64,000 bases of DNA from positions 1-64,000 of the forward strand of contig DJQA01000008.1 of NCBI GenBank assembly GCA_002437495.1, written 5' to 3'. The notes beneath the pieces are model-generated. The model searched no databases. It saw only the letters and a list, made by a program, of their open reading frames with translations, and was not told where the DNA came from. Each line of letters starts with the position of its first letter. Position 1 is the first letter of the stretch. Positions 33,431 through 41,646 of the stretch are shown here, piece after piece. Origin of the DNA: Prevotellaceae bacterium UBA6398 (lineage in GTDB: Bacteria; Bacteroidota; Bacteroidia; Bacteroidales; Bacteroidaceae). The position numbers were made by a program, and so were the translations under genes.

Positions 33431-34330
33431 ATGTTCAAAACACCACCCATAACAAAAAACCTGATTATCATAAATCTGATAATCTTTTTGGCCCAATACG
33501 TGTTCGAGGCACGCGGCATCGACCTAAGCTCCATGTTCGGGCTGCACTTTTTCATGGCCCCCGATTTCAGTCCCTACCAGCTCGTAACCTACATGTTCCT
33601 GCACGCCAATGTGGAGCACATATTTTTCAACATGTTCTCGCTATGGATGTTCGGAAGAATAATAGAGCAGACATGGGGCGGGAAGAAATTCTTGTTTTTC
33701 TACCTCGTATGCGGCATAGGAGCCGGGCTTACGCAGGAGGTTTGGCAGCTGGGGCAATACTACATCGAGGGGCTGAACAACTACCAAGCGGTTAACACCG
33801 GAGAGGAAATGATTCCCATGAGCCAATATCTCAATCTTTGGACAACCATAGGAGCCTCGGGGGCATGCTACGGCGTTATGCTCGCCTTCGGCATGACATA
33901 CCCCAACGAGGTGCTCGTGCTCTTTCCCATACCCATACCACTGAAAGCAAAATATTTCGTTATAATATGTATAGCCATAGAACTGTTCTCGTCGTTCTCC
34001 ACAAACGGCAACGTGGCCCACTTTGCCCACCTTGGAGGCATGGCGTTCGCATGGCTGTTCATACGCCGCGAACGCCGCAGGCAAAGAAGTTTCGGCGGTT
34101 GGGAAAGCTACACTCCCCCACGCGACGGCATATTCAAACGTATGCGCAAGAAAATGTCGGGCAACGGCAGCGCAGCTTTCGGCAGACACAAGGCCGACCA
34201 CGACTACAACGCACGCCGCGAAGAAAAACAGCGGGAAACAGACAGAATACTCGATAAAATAAGAACCTCCGGATATGAAAGCCTTACGGAGGAGGAAAAA
34301 CGCAAACTCTTCGACTCGGAAAACAAATAA
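33431..34330 (+). CDS. Rhomboid-family intramembrane serine protease
   Basis: The 299-aa inner-membrane protein has about six hydrophobic segments and the rhomboid catalytic pair: Ser143 in GASGACYG and His200 in FAHLGGMAF. The HANVEHIFFNMFSLWMFG segment is the conserved L1/TM2 region. These enzymes cut transmembrane substrates within the bilayer; the substrate here is unknown. A charged cytoplasmic C-terminal tail (about 210-299, Arg/Lys/Glu-rich) is longer than in GlpG. The next gene starts 4 bp after its stop, so the two are an operon. Confidence 0.92.
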   Translation: MFKTPPITKNLIIINLIIFLAQYVFEARGIDLSSMFGLHFFMAPDFSPYQLVTYMFLHANVEHIFFNMFSLWMFGRIIEQTWGGKKFLFFYLVCGIGAGLTQEVWQLGQYYIEGLNNYQAVNTGEEMIPMSQYLNLWTTIGASGACYGVMLAFGMTYPNEVLVLFPIPIPLKAKYFVIICIAIELFSSFSTNGNVAHFAHLGGMAFAWLFIRRERRRQRSFGGWESYTPPRDGIFKRMRKKMSGNGSAAFGRHKADHDYNARREEKQRETDRILDKIRTSGYESLTEEEKRKLFDSENK

Positions 34331-34334
34331 ACAA

Positions 34335-35429
34335 ATGATGGCGAAAATGAAAAAGACAACCACCAACGCCGCCATGTCAATAACCGTGGTTGTGATACTG
34401 GCCATGTGGGCAAGCGCATACAGCTCTCACATATCCCCACGGGAGTGTGGCTGGTACGACGTGCTGGGCATGACATTCCCCATATTCGCCACCGCAAGCG
34501 CCATCGCGCTCGTGCTTTGGCTTGTGCTAAAACCACGTCTCGCCCTCGTGCCGTTTTTCGGATTACTCTTCTGCCTGAGCGACCTGCGCGCATACTGCCC
34601 CGTGAATATACACATCGACCCGCCCGCGGGAAGTCTGAAAATAATGTCTTACAACGTGCGCAACTTTTGCGGCACGGAAAACGATGACGGCGAAGTGAAA
34701 GAGCAGATAATCTCAACCATAGTAAACTCCAACGCCGACATAGTGTGCATACAGGAGGGAGGCTTCTACCCAGGCTGGGAGAACACAGAGAAAAAATTGC
34801 GCGAAATATACAAATACATGGACGTGGTGGGAGACACCCGTAACACTACAACCATGAGATGCTTTTCGAAACTAAAAATAATCAAAACAGAGCAGCTTGT
34901 GTTCCCCGAAAGCTCCAACACAACAGTGGCATACTACCTTAAAAACCACGGCGGCGACACAATAATAGTTGTAAGCAATCACCTGCAAAGCGACAACCTA
35001 ACGCCCAAGGAACTTGACAACTACTCTGCCATGGTGAAAGGCAAAGAAACCGCAGGCAAAAGCCCCCGAAAGATAGTTGCACCCGTGCTACGCAAGATTG
35101 CGCGCGCAGCCGAAAAGCGTAGCACACAGGTTGACAAAGTGGTGGCATTCATAAAAGCACACAAAAACACCCCGATGATACTGTGCGGAGATTTTAACGA
35201 CACCCCGATATCATACACACGGCGCGAATTTGCGCACCGCCTGACCGATGCATACGCCGCAACCGGATTGGGACCGGGATTCTCATACACCAGCAACGGA
35301 ATGCACGTAAGGATAGACTACATGATGTGCTCGCGCCATTGGAAACCCTATGCCGCAAAAGTAAACAGCCACGCAAAAGGCTCCGACCACTACCCCATTA
35401 CGGCATTCTTTAAACTAAAAACCAAATAA
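34335..35429 (+). CDS. Membrane-anchored endonuclease/exonuclease/phosphatase-family protein
   Basis: The 364-aa protein has two to three N-terminal membrane segments (about residues 10-85) followed by an EEP (DNase I-like) catalytic domain with MSYNVRNF, DIVCIQEGG (metal Glu), GDFNDTPISYT and the C-terminal GSDHYPI. All core catalytic residues are present, so it should be an active metal-dependent phosphodiesterase or phosphatase, probably facing the periplasm. The substrate cannot be told. The frame is open from 34275, but the ATG at 34335, 4 bp after the rhomboid stop, is chosen. Rhomboid-EEP adjacency is, to my knowledge, common in Bacteroidales. Confidence 0.85.
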   Translation: MMAKMKKTTTNAAMSITVVVILAMWASAYSSHISPRECGWYDVLGMTFPIFATASAIALVLWLVLKPRLALVPFFGLLFCLSDLRAYCPVNIHIDPPAGSLKIMSYNVRNFCGTENDDGEVKEQIISTIVNSNADIVCIQEGGFYPGWENTEKKLREIYKYMDVVGDTRNTTTMRCFSKLKIIKTEQLVFPESSNTTVAYYLKNHGGDTIIVVSNHLQSDNLTPKELDNYSAMVKGKETAGKSPRKIVAPVLRKIARAAEKRSTQVDKVVAFIKAHKNTPMILCGDFNDTPISYTRREFAHRLTDAYAATGLGPGFSYTSNGMHVRIDYMMCSRHWKPYAAKVNSHAKGSDHYPITAFFKLKTK

Positions 35430-35465
35430 TCCCCCCACGCAGGCATTCAAGTATTAAAAAAAGTG

Positions 35466-35473
35466 TATATTTG
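35466..35473 (+). promoter_or_regulatory. -7 box for secDF
   Basis: TATATTTG matches TAnnTTTG, 45 nt before the secDF ATG. Confidence 0.5.
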
Positions 35474-35518
35474 CAAGCCTACTGCCATAAGAAAAAATAA
35501 AAATAATAATAAAACCAA

Positions 35519-38500
35519 ATGCAAAACAAAGGATTCATAAAGGCGATTGCAGTATTACTAACACTAATCTGCATTTACTACCTCTCGTTCTCATTTGTAA
35601 CAAGCCACTTCACCAGCAAGGCTGAGAAAATGGGAGCGGTAGCCGGCGCACAATATCTTGATTCTATAAAGAACGAGAAAGTGTGGCTCGGCGCGTACAC
35701 GTTCAAACAGTGCCAGGAGATGCAAATAAGTCTCGGTCTCGACCTCAAGGGCGGAATGAACGTAATTCTCGAAGTATCTGTTCCGGATGTGGTCAAGTCG
35801 CTCGCCGACAACTCCACCGACCCTAAATTCCTCAAAGCCCTGAAACAGGCCTACGAGCAGTCTCAGAGCAGCCAGAACGATTTCATCACACTTTTCGTAA
35901 GGAACTACCAGGCAGCTGCCGGTAAAAACCACTTGGCCGAGGTGTTCGCAACCCAGCAACTAAAAGGGCAGGTGGCCACCAACAGCACCGACGCGCAAAT
36001 AGAGAAAGTGCTGCGCAAAGAAGTTGCCGCAGCAATCGACAACTCCTACAAAGTGCTGCGCACACGTATCGACCGTTTCGGCGTGGCCCAGCCCAACATC
36101 CAGACCCTTCAAGGCCAGATGGGGCGCATACTCGTTGAAATGCCGGGCATCAAAGAGCCCGACCGCGTTAGGAAGCTCCTTCAAGGAAGCGCTAACCTCG
36201 AGTTTTGGGAAACATACGACGGAAATGTTATAACACCATACCTGTCGCAGATAGACGCAAAGCTCGCCGCCGCCAAAGGCACAACCGCCAAAACGGATAC
36301 GGCTAAAGCAGAACCCGCTTCAAAAGAAGCTGAAGCAGGCATCGCCAAGGTTGAAAAGGGCACCGGTACAAACGCAGCAGAAGCACTCAAAAAGCTCGAA
36401 GCAGGTAAAGGCAAGGCAAAAGAAAGTGCAAAGGCAGATGCCGACCTCAAGAAACAACACCCGCTCCTTTCGCTAATGTCGCCCGCACAAGGCGAAAGAG
36501 GCTGCGTGGTGGGATATGTACTCTCACGCGACACCGCCGAAGTTATGAAATTGCTCACATCGGCCGACGCGCAAAAGCTTCTACCCAAAGACCTCAAGCT
36601 GTGCTGGGGCGTAAAACCCTCGGAGGTTAGCACAAAGCAGGATGTATTCGAACTTTACGCCCTCAAGGTTACGGAGCGCAACGGACGCGCACCGCTCGAA
36701 GGCGATGTAATCACTACGGCAAAGGACGACTACGACCAGTTCCACCGTCCCTGCGTGAGCATGTCGATGAACACCGATGGCGCACGTCGTTGGGCGGCCA
36801 TAACAAAGAAGAACAAGGACCACGCAATTGCAATCGTGCTTGACGGCTTTGTTTACAGCGCACCCAATGTAGAAAACGAAATAACCGGCGGACAGTCGCA
36901 AATCACAGGGCACTTCACAGCCGAGGACACCAAAGACCTTGCAAACGTGCTGCAATCGGGTAAAATGCCCGCCCCCGCCCACATTGTACAGGAAGACATC
37001 GTTGGTCCTTCGCTCGGTCAGGAGTCAATCATCCAGGGCTTCACAGCCTGCGTTATTGCATTCATAATCCTGATGATTTACATGTGTATAATCTATGGAA
37101 CCATCCCAGGAATGGTTGCAAACTGCGCGCTGCTGCTCAACTTCTTCTTCACATTTGGAGTTTTAACCTCGTTCCAGGCGGCCCTAACCATGTCGGGAAT
37201 TGCCGGTATGGTGCTCTCGCTCGGTATGGCAGTCGATGCCAACGTGCTTATATATGAGCGCACCAAGGAGGAGCTGCGAAGCGGCAAACTTGTGAAGAAC
37301 GCCCTTGCCGATGGCTACAAGCACGCATTCTCGGCAATCTTCGACTCCAACCTCACATCAATCATCACCGCCATAATACTCTTCAACTTCGGCACAGGAC
37401 CTATTCGCGGATTTGCCACAACGCTAATCATTGGCTTGCTCGCTTCGTTCTTCACCGCTGTATGGCTCACACGTATTGCCTACGAGCATTTCATGAACAA
37501 GGACAAGTGGCTTAACATAACGTTCACCACAAAGATTTCCGAGAACATCATGCGCGACCCACACTACAACATACTCGGTGTGTCAAAGAAAGTGCTTGTG
37601 GTGTGTGGTGTGCTGATTGCAGTAATGATGGTTTCATTAGGCGTGCGCGGTCTGAGCAAAGGCATAGACTTCACCGGAGGTCGCAACTATGTTGTGCAGT
37701 TCGAGCAGAAGGTTACCCCCGAAGAAGTGCGCAACCTGCTACAACAGGAAGTGGGCGACCGGGCAAATGTTTCGGCAATCGCCCTCGGAACAGACGGCAA
37801 AACACTTCGTGTATCAACCAACTACAACATCAACGACAATTCCAGCGATGCAGACGCACAGTCGGAGAAATTTGTTTACCAGGCTCTGAAGAAAGGCAAA
37901 CTACTTGCCGACTATGTAACGCTCGATCGTTTCATCGACCGCGACAACCGCGCCGGCGGCTCAATCATAAGCTCGCAAAAAGTAGGTCCCTCGGTGGCAA
38001 AAGACGTTACAAACGGAGCAATCATAAGTGTGATACTCGCGCTTGCGGCCATATTCCTCTACATTCTGGCACGTTTCCACAATGTGGCATACTCCGTGGG
38101 CAGCACGGTGGCCCTTATGGTCGACACACTGCTAATCATCGGTATGTATTCTCTTTGCTGGGGATGGGTTCCGTTCTCGCTCGAGGTTGACCAAACGTTT
38201 ATAGGCGCTGTGCTTACGGCAATAGGTTACTCAATAAACGACAAGGTGGTGATTTTCGACCGTGTGCGCGAATACTTCCACCTCTACCCCAAACGCGACA
38301 ACCACCGCATATACAATGATGCACTCAACAGCACTCTTAGCCGCACAATCAACACCGGCGGCACAACGCTCGCTGTTCTGCTGTGTATCTTCATCTTCGG
38401 CGGCGAGAGCATACGTTCTTTCGCATTCGCAATGATACTCGGTGTGGTATTCGGAACACTCTCTTCGCTATACGTGGCATCGCCCATTGCATACTACGTT

Positions 38501-38572
38501 ATGAAGCGCACACGCCGCAACACGGCAAACGCAAAGGGAGAGGAAATACCCGCAACCGCAAAGGAAGCATAA
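35519..38572 (+). CDS. secDF: Fused protein-export subunit SecDF
   Basis: The 1017-aa inner-membrane protein joins SecD and SecF, the proton-driven RND-type subunits that pull preproteins out of the SecYEG channel. SecD shows GLDLKGGMNVILEV near the start, the first periplasmic domain, and VDANVLIYERTKEEL in the fourth membrane segment. SecF begins near residue 680 with DFTGGRNYVVQFE and carries YSINDKVVIFDRVRE. About twelve membrane segments are visible. An Ala/Lys/Glu-rich low-complexity insert (about residues 250-315) interrupts the first periplasmic domain. It is monocistronic with a -7 box and a strong terminator. Fusion is the usual Bacteroidota arrangement. Confidence 0.95.
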   Translation: MQNKGFIKAIAVLLTLICIYYLSFSFVTSHFTSKAEKMGAVAGAQYLDSIKNEKVWLGAYTFKQCQEMQISLGLDLKGGMNVILEVSVPDVVKSLADNSTDPKFLKALKQAYEQSQSSQNDFITLFVRNYQAAAGKNHLAEVFATQQLKGQVATNSTDAQIEKVLRKEVAAAIDNSYKVLRTRIDRFGVAQPNIQTLQGQMGRILVEMPGIKEPDRVRKLLQGSANLEFWETYDGNVITPYLSQIDAKLAAAKGTTAKTDTAKAEPASKEAEAGIAKVEKGTGTNAAEALKKLEAGKGKAKESAKADADLKKQHPLLSLMSPAQGERGCVVGYVLSRDTAEVMKLLTSADAQKLLPKDLKLCWGVKPSEVSTKQDVFELYALKVTERNGRAPLEGDVITTAKDDYDQFHRPCVSMSMNTDGARRWAAITKKNKDHAIAIVLDGFVYSAPNVENEITGGQSQITGHFTAEDTKDLANVLQSGKMPAPAHIVQEDIVGPSLGQESIIQGFTACVIAFIILMIYMCIIYGTIPGMVANCALLLNFFFTFGVLTSFQAALTMSGIAGMVLSLGMAVDANVLIYERTKEELRSGKLVKNALADGYKHAFSAIFDSNLTSIITAIILFNFGTGPIRGFATTLIIGLLASFFTAVWLTRIAYEHFMNKDKWLNITFTTKISENIMRDPHYNILGVSKKVLVVCGVLIAVMMVSLGVRGLSKGIDFTGGRNYVVQFEQKVTPEEVRNLLQQEVGDRANVSAIALGTDGKTLRVSTNYNINDNSSDADAQSEKFVYQALKKGKLLADYVTLDRFIDRDNRAGGSIISSQKVGPSVAKDVTNGAIISVILALAAIFLYILARFHNVAYSVGSTVALMVDTLLIIGMYSLCWGWVPFSLEVDQTFIGAVLTAIGYSINDKVVIFDRVREYFHLYPKRDNHRIYNDALNSTLSRTINTGGTTLAVLLCIFIFGGESIRSFAFAMILGVVFGTLSSLYVASPIAYYVMKRTRRNTANAKGEEIPATAKEA

Positions 38573-38610
38573 ACCCGAACATAACTTTATAATATAATTG
38601 TTGAAAAGAT

Positions 38611-38648
38611 CTCGCCGGAACCGACATAGGCTCCGGCGAGTTTTTTTT
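38611..38648 (+). terminator. Terminator of secDF
   Basis: CTCGCCGGA pairs with TCCGGCGAG, with inner pairs possible, followed by eight T. Confidence 0.88.
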
Positions 38649-38712
38649 GTTTTTGGAAAATATCACCACACACTTATGGGAGCCGTTTGCCACGCGGTTT
38701 TGGCAGTGGCGC

Positions 38713-38893
38713 ACAGGGCGTATGCAATACGCCCCTACAAATGATGCAAAACCCAAATCGGTTATTCCTTTCCCAACACGCCGAAAATTATATCGGACAT
38801 AGGAAAAACTACATAGGACATAGAAAAAATTATGTCTGATATAATTCATACTACATCAGACCTTTTTTTGTCGTTTGCAAACATCTGAAAACC
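38713..38893 (-). repeat. Composite repeat, copy 6: the most complete example
   Basis: Palindrome GGGCGTATGCAATACGCCC (38716-38734), linker ATGCAAAACCCAAATCGG, dyads starting at 38788, 38809, 38830 and 38851 (21-bp steps), then GACCTTTTTTTG and the flank GTTTGCAAACATCTGAAAAC. It sits between the convergent 3' ends of secDF and the SIMPL gene. The rest of 38573-39072 holds only the two terminators. Confidence 0.9.
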
Positions 38894-39012
38894 AATATCC
38901 CTCGAAAGCAACCCAAACAAGCATTTATACTTGAACATCGGGCACTTGGCCTTTTCGCGGCAATACGCGCACTACATTGGTAAACGAAGCAAATTGCGAC
39001 AATGCGCTGCGA

Positions 39013-39047
39013 TAAAAAAGCCCCCCGCACCCAATGTGCGAGAGGCT
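39013..39047 (-). terminator. Terminator of dusB-SIMPL operon
   Basis: On the minus strand AGCCTCTCGCAC pairs with GTGCGGGGGGCT (G-U pairs included) and a run of six T follows. Confidence 0.75.
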
Positions 39048-39072
39048 TGATTTGTTTTGTGCCTGTGCGGCT

Positions 39073-39774
39073 TCAGTTGTCAAGATAATAGTCCACCGTT
39101 GTAACAACTCTCACTTCCTTTATGTAAGGAGTGTTCGAATCGCGATCTTCTATCGAGAAAAGCCCCTGTTGCGCTTTTTTTATCTTTCCGAGTCTGCTTT
39201 CACTGTCTCTTGCAAACTTCTCCGCCGCCTCGCGGGCATTTTTCGTTGCCTGCTCTATCATCTGCGGCTTTATTTTGTTCAGACTCGTGAAGTCGAACTG
39301 TATGCGCGAGCTGTAGTCGTTGGGGGCGATGGCAATTCCCTCTGACAGCAGTTCGCCGGTGCGCGTCATCAACGCCCTCACTCTGTCAACGTCGGATGAC
39401 GACACGGTAGTTACGGATGTTGCATTGTAGCGCTCCCTGTTGCGGTTGTCGTTGTAGGTGTCGGTCCAAAGGTCGGTTACCTGCGGTGCGCCGGTGGTTA
39501 TATCCGAAGCCTTTATACCGTTGCGTGTAAGAAAAGCGGCTATTTTCTTGTTTGCCGCCGAAATGTTTCGATAAACCGTGCCAAGGTCGTTGCCCACAGT
39601 CTTATATGTGAGAGGCCAGATAACGCGGTCGGCCTTCACCTCCTTCTCCGCCAGTCCGCGCACGCTCACAAACCTGTCGCGCTTTTCAAGGCTGCTTATA
39701 CCGTAGTAGATGAAAACGCCGAGCAGTGCAAGACCCACTGCGAGGATTGCCGATTCGATTCTAAGATTTTTCAT
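39073..39774 (-). CDS. SIMPL-domain (DUF541) protein, membrane-anchored
   Basis: The 233-aa protein begins with an N-terminal hydrophobic segment (about residues 8-27, IESAILAVGLALLGVFIYYG) that is probably an uncleaved anchor, then a SIMPL domain (about 35-230: RFVSVRGLAEKEVKADRVIW, then KKIAAFLTRNGIKASDITTG). SIMPL proteins are periplasmic or outer-membrane proteins of poorly defined function, some linked to stress resistance. It lies 15 bp downstream of dusB on the same strand and shares its transcript, with a terminator after it. The link to tRNA modification is not obvious and may be positional only. Confidence 0.85.
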   Translation of the reverse strand: MKNLRIESAILAVGLALLGVFIYYGISSLEKRDRFVSVRGLAEKEVKADRVIWPLTYKTVGNDLGTVYRNISAANKKIAAFLTRNGIKASDITTGAPQVTDLWTDTYNDNRNRERYNATSVTTVSSSDVDRVRALMTRTGELLSEGIAIAPNDYSSRIQFDFTSLNKIKPQMIEQATKNAREAAEKFARDSESRLGKIKKAQQGLFSIEDRDSNTPYIKEVRVVTTVDYYLDN

Positions 39775-39789
39775 GATTCCTGTAAGTAT

Positions 39790-40827
39790 TTAAGGGTTAA
39801 TATTCTCGTTTCCCTGTTCAAGCAAAGGGCGCGTGCCCTCCATAAGTTCAAGCATCTCATCGATGTTCTCCGAGCGCAGCATCGCTATGCGCGTTGCCCT
39901 GAAATCGCGAATGCCCTTGAAAAGCGGTGAAGCCGCTATGTGTCGGCGCATATGTATCAGCCCGCCAACCGTTCCGTTTCTCTCCACGCTGCGGCGCACC
40001 TCGTCCATAAGCACGTCAAGCTTCCAGTCGAGCGACAGCGGTGCATGGGTGGATTTTATCACGTTGTCAAGAGAGCCGGGCACCTCCTTGCCGAGCGCAC
40101 GGTTTATCTCTGCAAAAATCCACGGTTTGCCGAATGTGGCGCGCCCAACCATTATCCCGTCAACGCCCGTCTCTTCGAAACGCCGCCTTGCAACCTCGCC
40201 CGAAGTTACATCTCCGTTGCCTATTATCGGGATGTGGATGCGCGGGTTTGCCTTTACGCGGCGTATCGGCTCCCAGTCCGCCTCGCCGTTATACACTTGC
40301 GAACGTGTGCGGCCGTGAATGGTGAGTGCCTGTATGCCGCAGTCCTGCAACTGCTCGGCAAGCTGCTCGATTATTATACTATCGTGGTCCCAACCCAGGC
40401 GGGTCTTGGCGGTAACCGGTATGTCCACGGCATCTACAACCGCCCTTGCTATTTCGAGCATCAGCGGCACGTTGCGCAGCAACCCTGCACCGGCACCCTT
40501 TCCCGCAACCTTCTTTACCGGACAGCCGAAGTTCATGTCGAGCACATCGGGATGCGCCTGTTCCACGACAATCTTCGCGGCATCGGCCATGGCTTCGGGC
40601 AGCTTACCATATATCTGCATCGCCACAGGACGCTCACCGCCGTCAACTTCGAGCTTTGCAAGACTCTTGTTAACCATCCTTACAAGCGCGTCGCTCGACA
40701 CAAACTCCGAGTAAACCATTGCCGCGCCCATTCTGCGGCACAAAACCCTGAACGGAGCGTCGGTAACGTCCTCCATTGGCGCAAGCATAACGGGGCGTTC
40801 GCCCAAATTTATGTTTCCTATCTTCAT
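39790..40827 (-). CDS. dusB: tRNA-dihydrouridine synthase (DusB-like)
   Basis: The 345-aa flavoenzyme reduces uridine to dihydrouridine in tRNA using FMN and NADPH. The start IGNINLGERPVMLAPMEDVT, the catalytic cysteine in NFGCPVKKVAGKGAGAGLL, the TAKTRLGWD block, LTIHGRTRSQVYNG and the FMN-phosphate region GNGDVTSG ... DGIMVGRATFGKPW are present. Length is normal. The -7 box at 40833-40840 lies only about 6 nt before the ATG, so the mRNA may be leaderless. The first residues already belong to the conserved domain, which leaves little room for a later start. It forms an operon with the SIMPL gene. Confidence 0.94.
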   Translation of the reverse strand: MKIGNINLGERPVMLAPMEDVTDAPFRVLCRRMGAAMVYSEFVSSDALVRMVNKSLAKLEVDGGERPVAMQIYGKLPEAMADAAKIVVEQAHPDVLDMNFGCPVKKVAGKGAGAGLLRNVPLMLEIARAVVDAVDIPVTAKTRLGWDHDSIIIEQLAEQLQDCGIQALTIHGRTRSQVYNGEADWEPIRRVKANPRIHIPIIGNGDVTSGEVARRRFEETGVDGIMVGRATFGKPWIFAEINRALGKEVPGSLDNVIKSTHAPLSLDWKLDVLMDEVRRSVERNGTVGGLIHMRRHIAASPLFKGIRDFRATRIAMLRSENIDEMLELMEGTRPLLEQGNENINP

Positions 40828-40832
40828 TTGGG

Positions 40833-40840
40833 CAAAAATA
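40833..40840 (-). promoter_or_regulatory. -7-like box abutting the dusB start
   Basis: On the minus strand TATTTTTG matches TAnnTTTG and ends 5 nt before the ATG at 40827, implying a leaderless or nearly leaderless transcript if used. Confidence 0.4.
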
Positions 40841-40906
40841 CTATTTTATTCATTCACAAAGTCTCCGAATACCACCCCTTCAGGTTATTTGTTCATAAAA
40901 AACTCT

Positions 40907-40914
40907 TAACTTTG
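40907..40914 (+). promoter_or_regulatory. -7 box for the SGNH hydrolase gene
   Basis: TAACTTTG matches TAnnTTTG, 24 nt before the ATG at 40939. It also shows that the open frame upstream of 40939 is not coding. Confidence 0.55.
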
Positions 40915-40938
40915 CGAAGAACCACACAAACTGCAAAA

Positions 40939-41631
40939 ATGAATGCAATAAACAAAATTGCCTATACACTGCTTTTCGCCTCCATATTCGGCGGATTATG
41001 GGCGCAGAAGGGCGACTGGGCACAACTCGAACGCTATGCCGCCAACAACGAAACCGTAAAAAAACTTCCGCAGGAGCAACGCCGCGTAGTGTTCTTCGGA
41101 AACTCGATAACCGACAATTGGGCGCAGTTCCACCCCGACTTTTTCAAAAAAAACGGATACATAGGACGTGGAATTTCGGGGCAAACCACATATAAATACA
41201 TTGTACGCCTGCGCGAGGACGTCATAAACCTTAAACCGAAATATGTTGTGATAGGCGGCGCAATAAACGACATAGCCGAAAACACAAACCCCTACGACGA
41301 GAACATAACAATGGGCAACATAATTTCAATAGTAGAACTGCTGAAAGCAAACAAGATAAAGCCTATCATAGCAAGCGTGCTTCCGGCTGCATACATACCT
41401 TGGGACAATAACATAAAGAACGTCCCCGAAAAGGTGGCTTCGCTCAACGCCAGGCTCAAGGCTTACGCCAAGAAAAACCATATTGTTTACGCCGACTACT
41501 ATCCCCTACTCGTCAGCGGCGAAAACCGCGCGCTCAACCCCGAATACACAAAAGACGGCGTGCACCCCACCTCGAAAGGATATGATGTAATGGAAAAATA
41601 CATACAGGGCATACTTAAAAAACTTTTGTAG
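40939..41631 (+). CDS. Secreted SGNH/GDSL-family hydrolase
   Basis: The 230-aa protein has a signal peptide (KIAYTLLFASIFGGLWA, cleavage about residue 22) and the four SGNH blocks: block I FFGNSIT (nucleophile Ser), block II GRGISGQTT, block III GGAINDIAE, and block V DGVHPTSKGY (Asp and His). It should be a periplasmic or extracellular esterase, probably a carbohydrate acetylesterase; the substrate is unknown. The frame is open far upstream (antisense to dusB), but the ATG at 40939 right after a -7 box gives the signal peptide. A DUF1080 protein gene starts 15 bp later, so the two work as an operon. Confidence 0.9.
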   Translation: MNAINKIAYTLLFASIFGGLWAQKGDWAQLERYAANNETVKKLPQEQRRVVFFGNSITDNWAQFHPDFFKKNGYIGRGISGQTTYKYIVRLREDVINLKPKYVVIGGAINDIAENTNPYDENITMGNIISIVELLKANKIKPIIASVLPAAYIPWDNNIKNVPEKVASLNARLKAYAKKNHIVYADYYPLLVSGENRALNPEYTKDGVHPTSKGYDVMEKYIQGILKKLL

Positions 41632-41646
41632 CACAAATCGTTAAAC

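Noticed and set aside
39940..40938. N-terminal extension of the SGNH hydrolase by 333 residues
   Set aside because: It is antisense to dusB and lies upstream of the -7 box at 40907; the ATG at 40939 yields a proper signal peptide.
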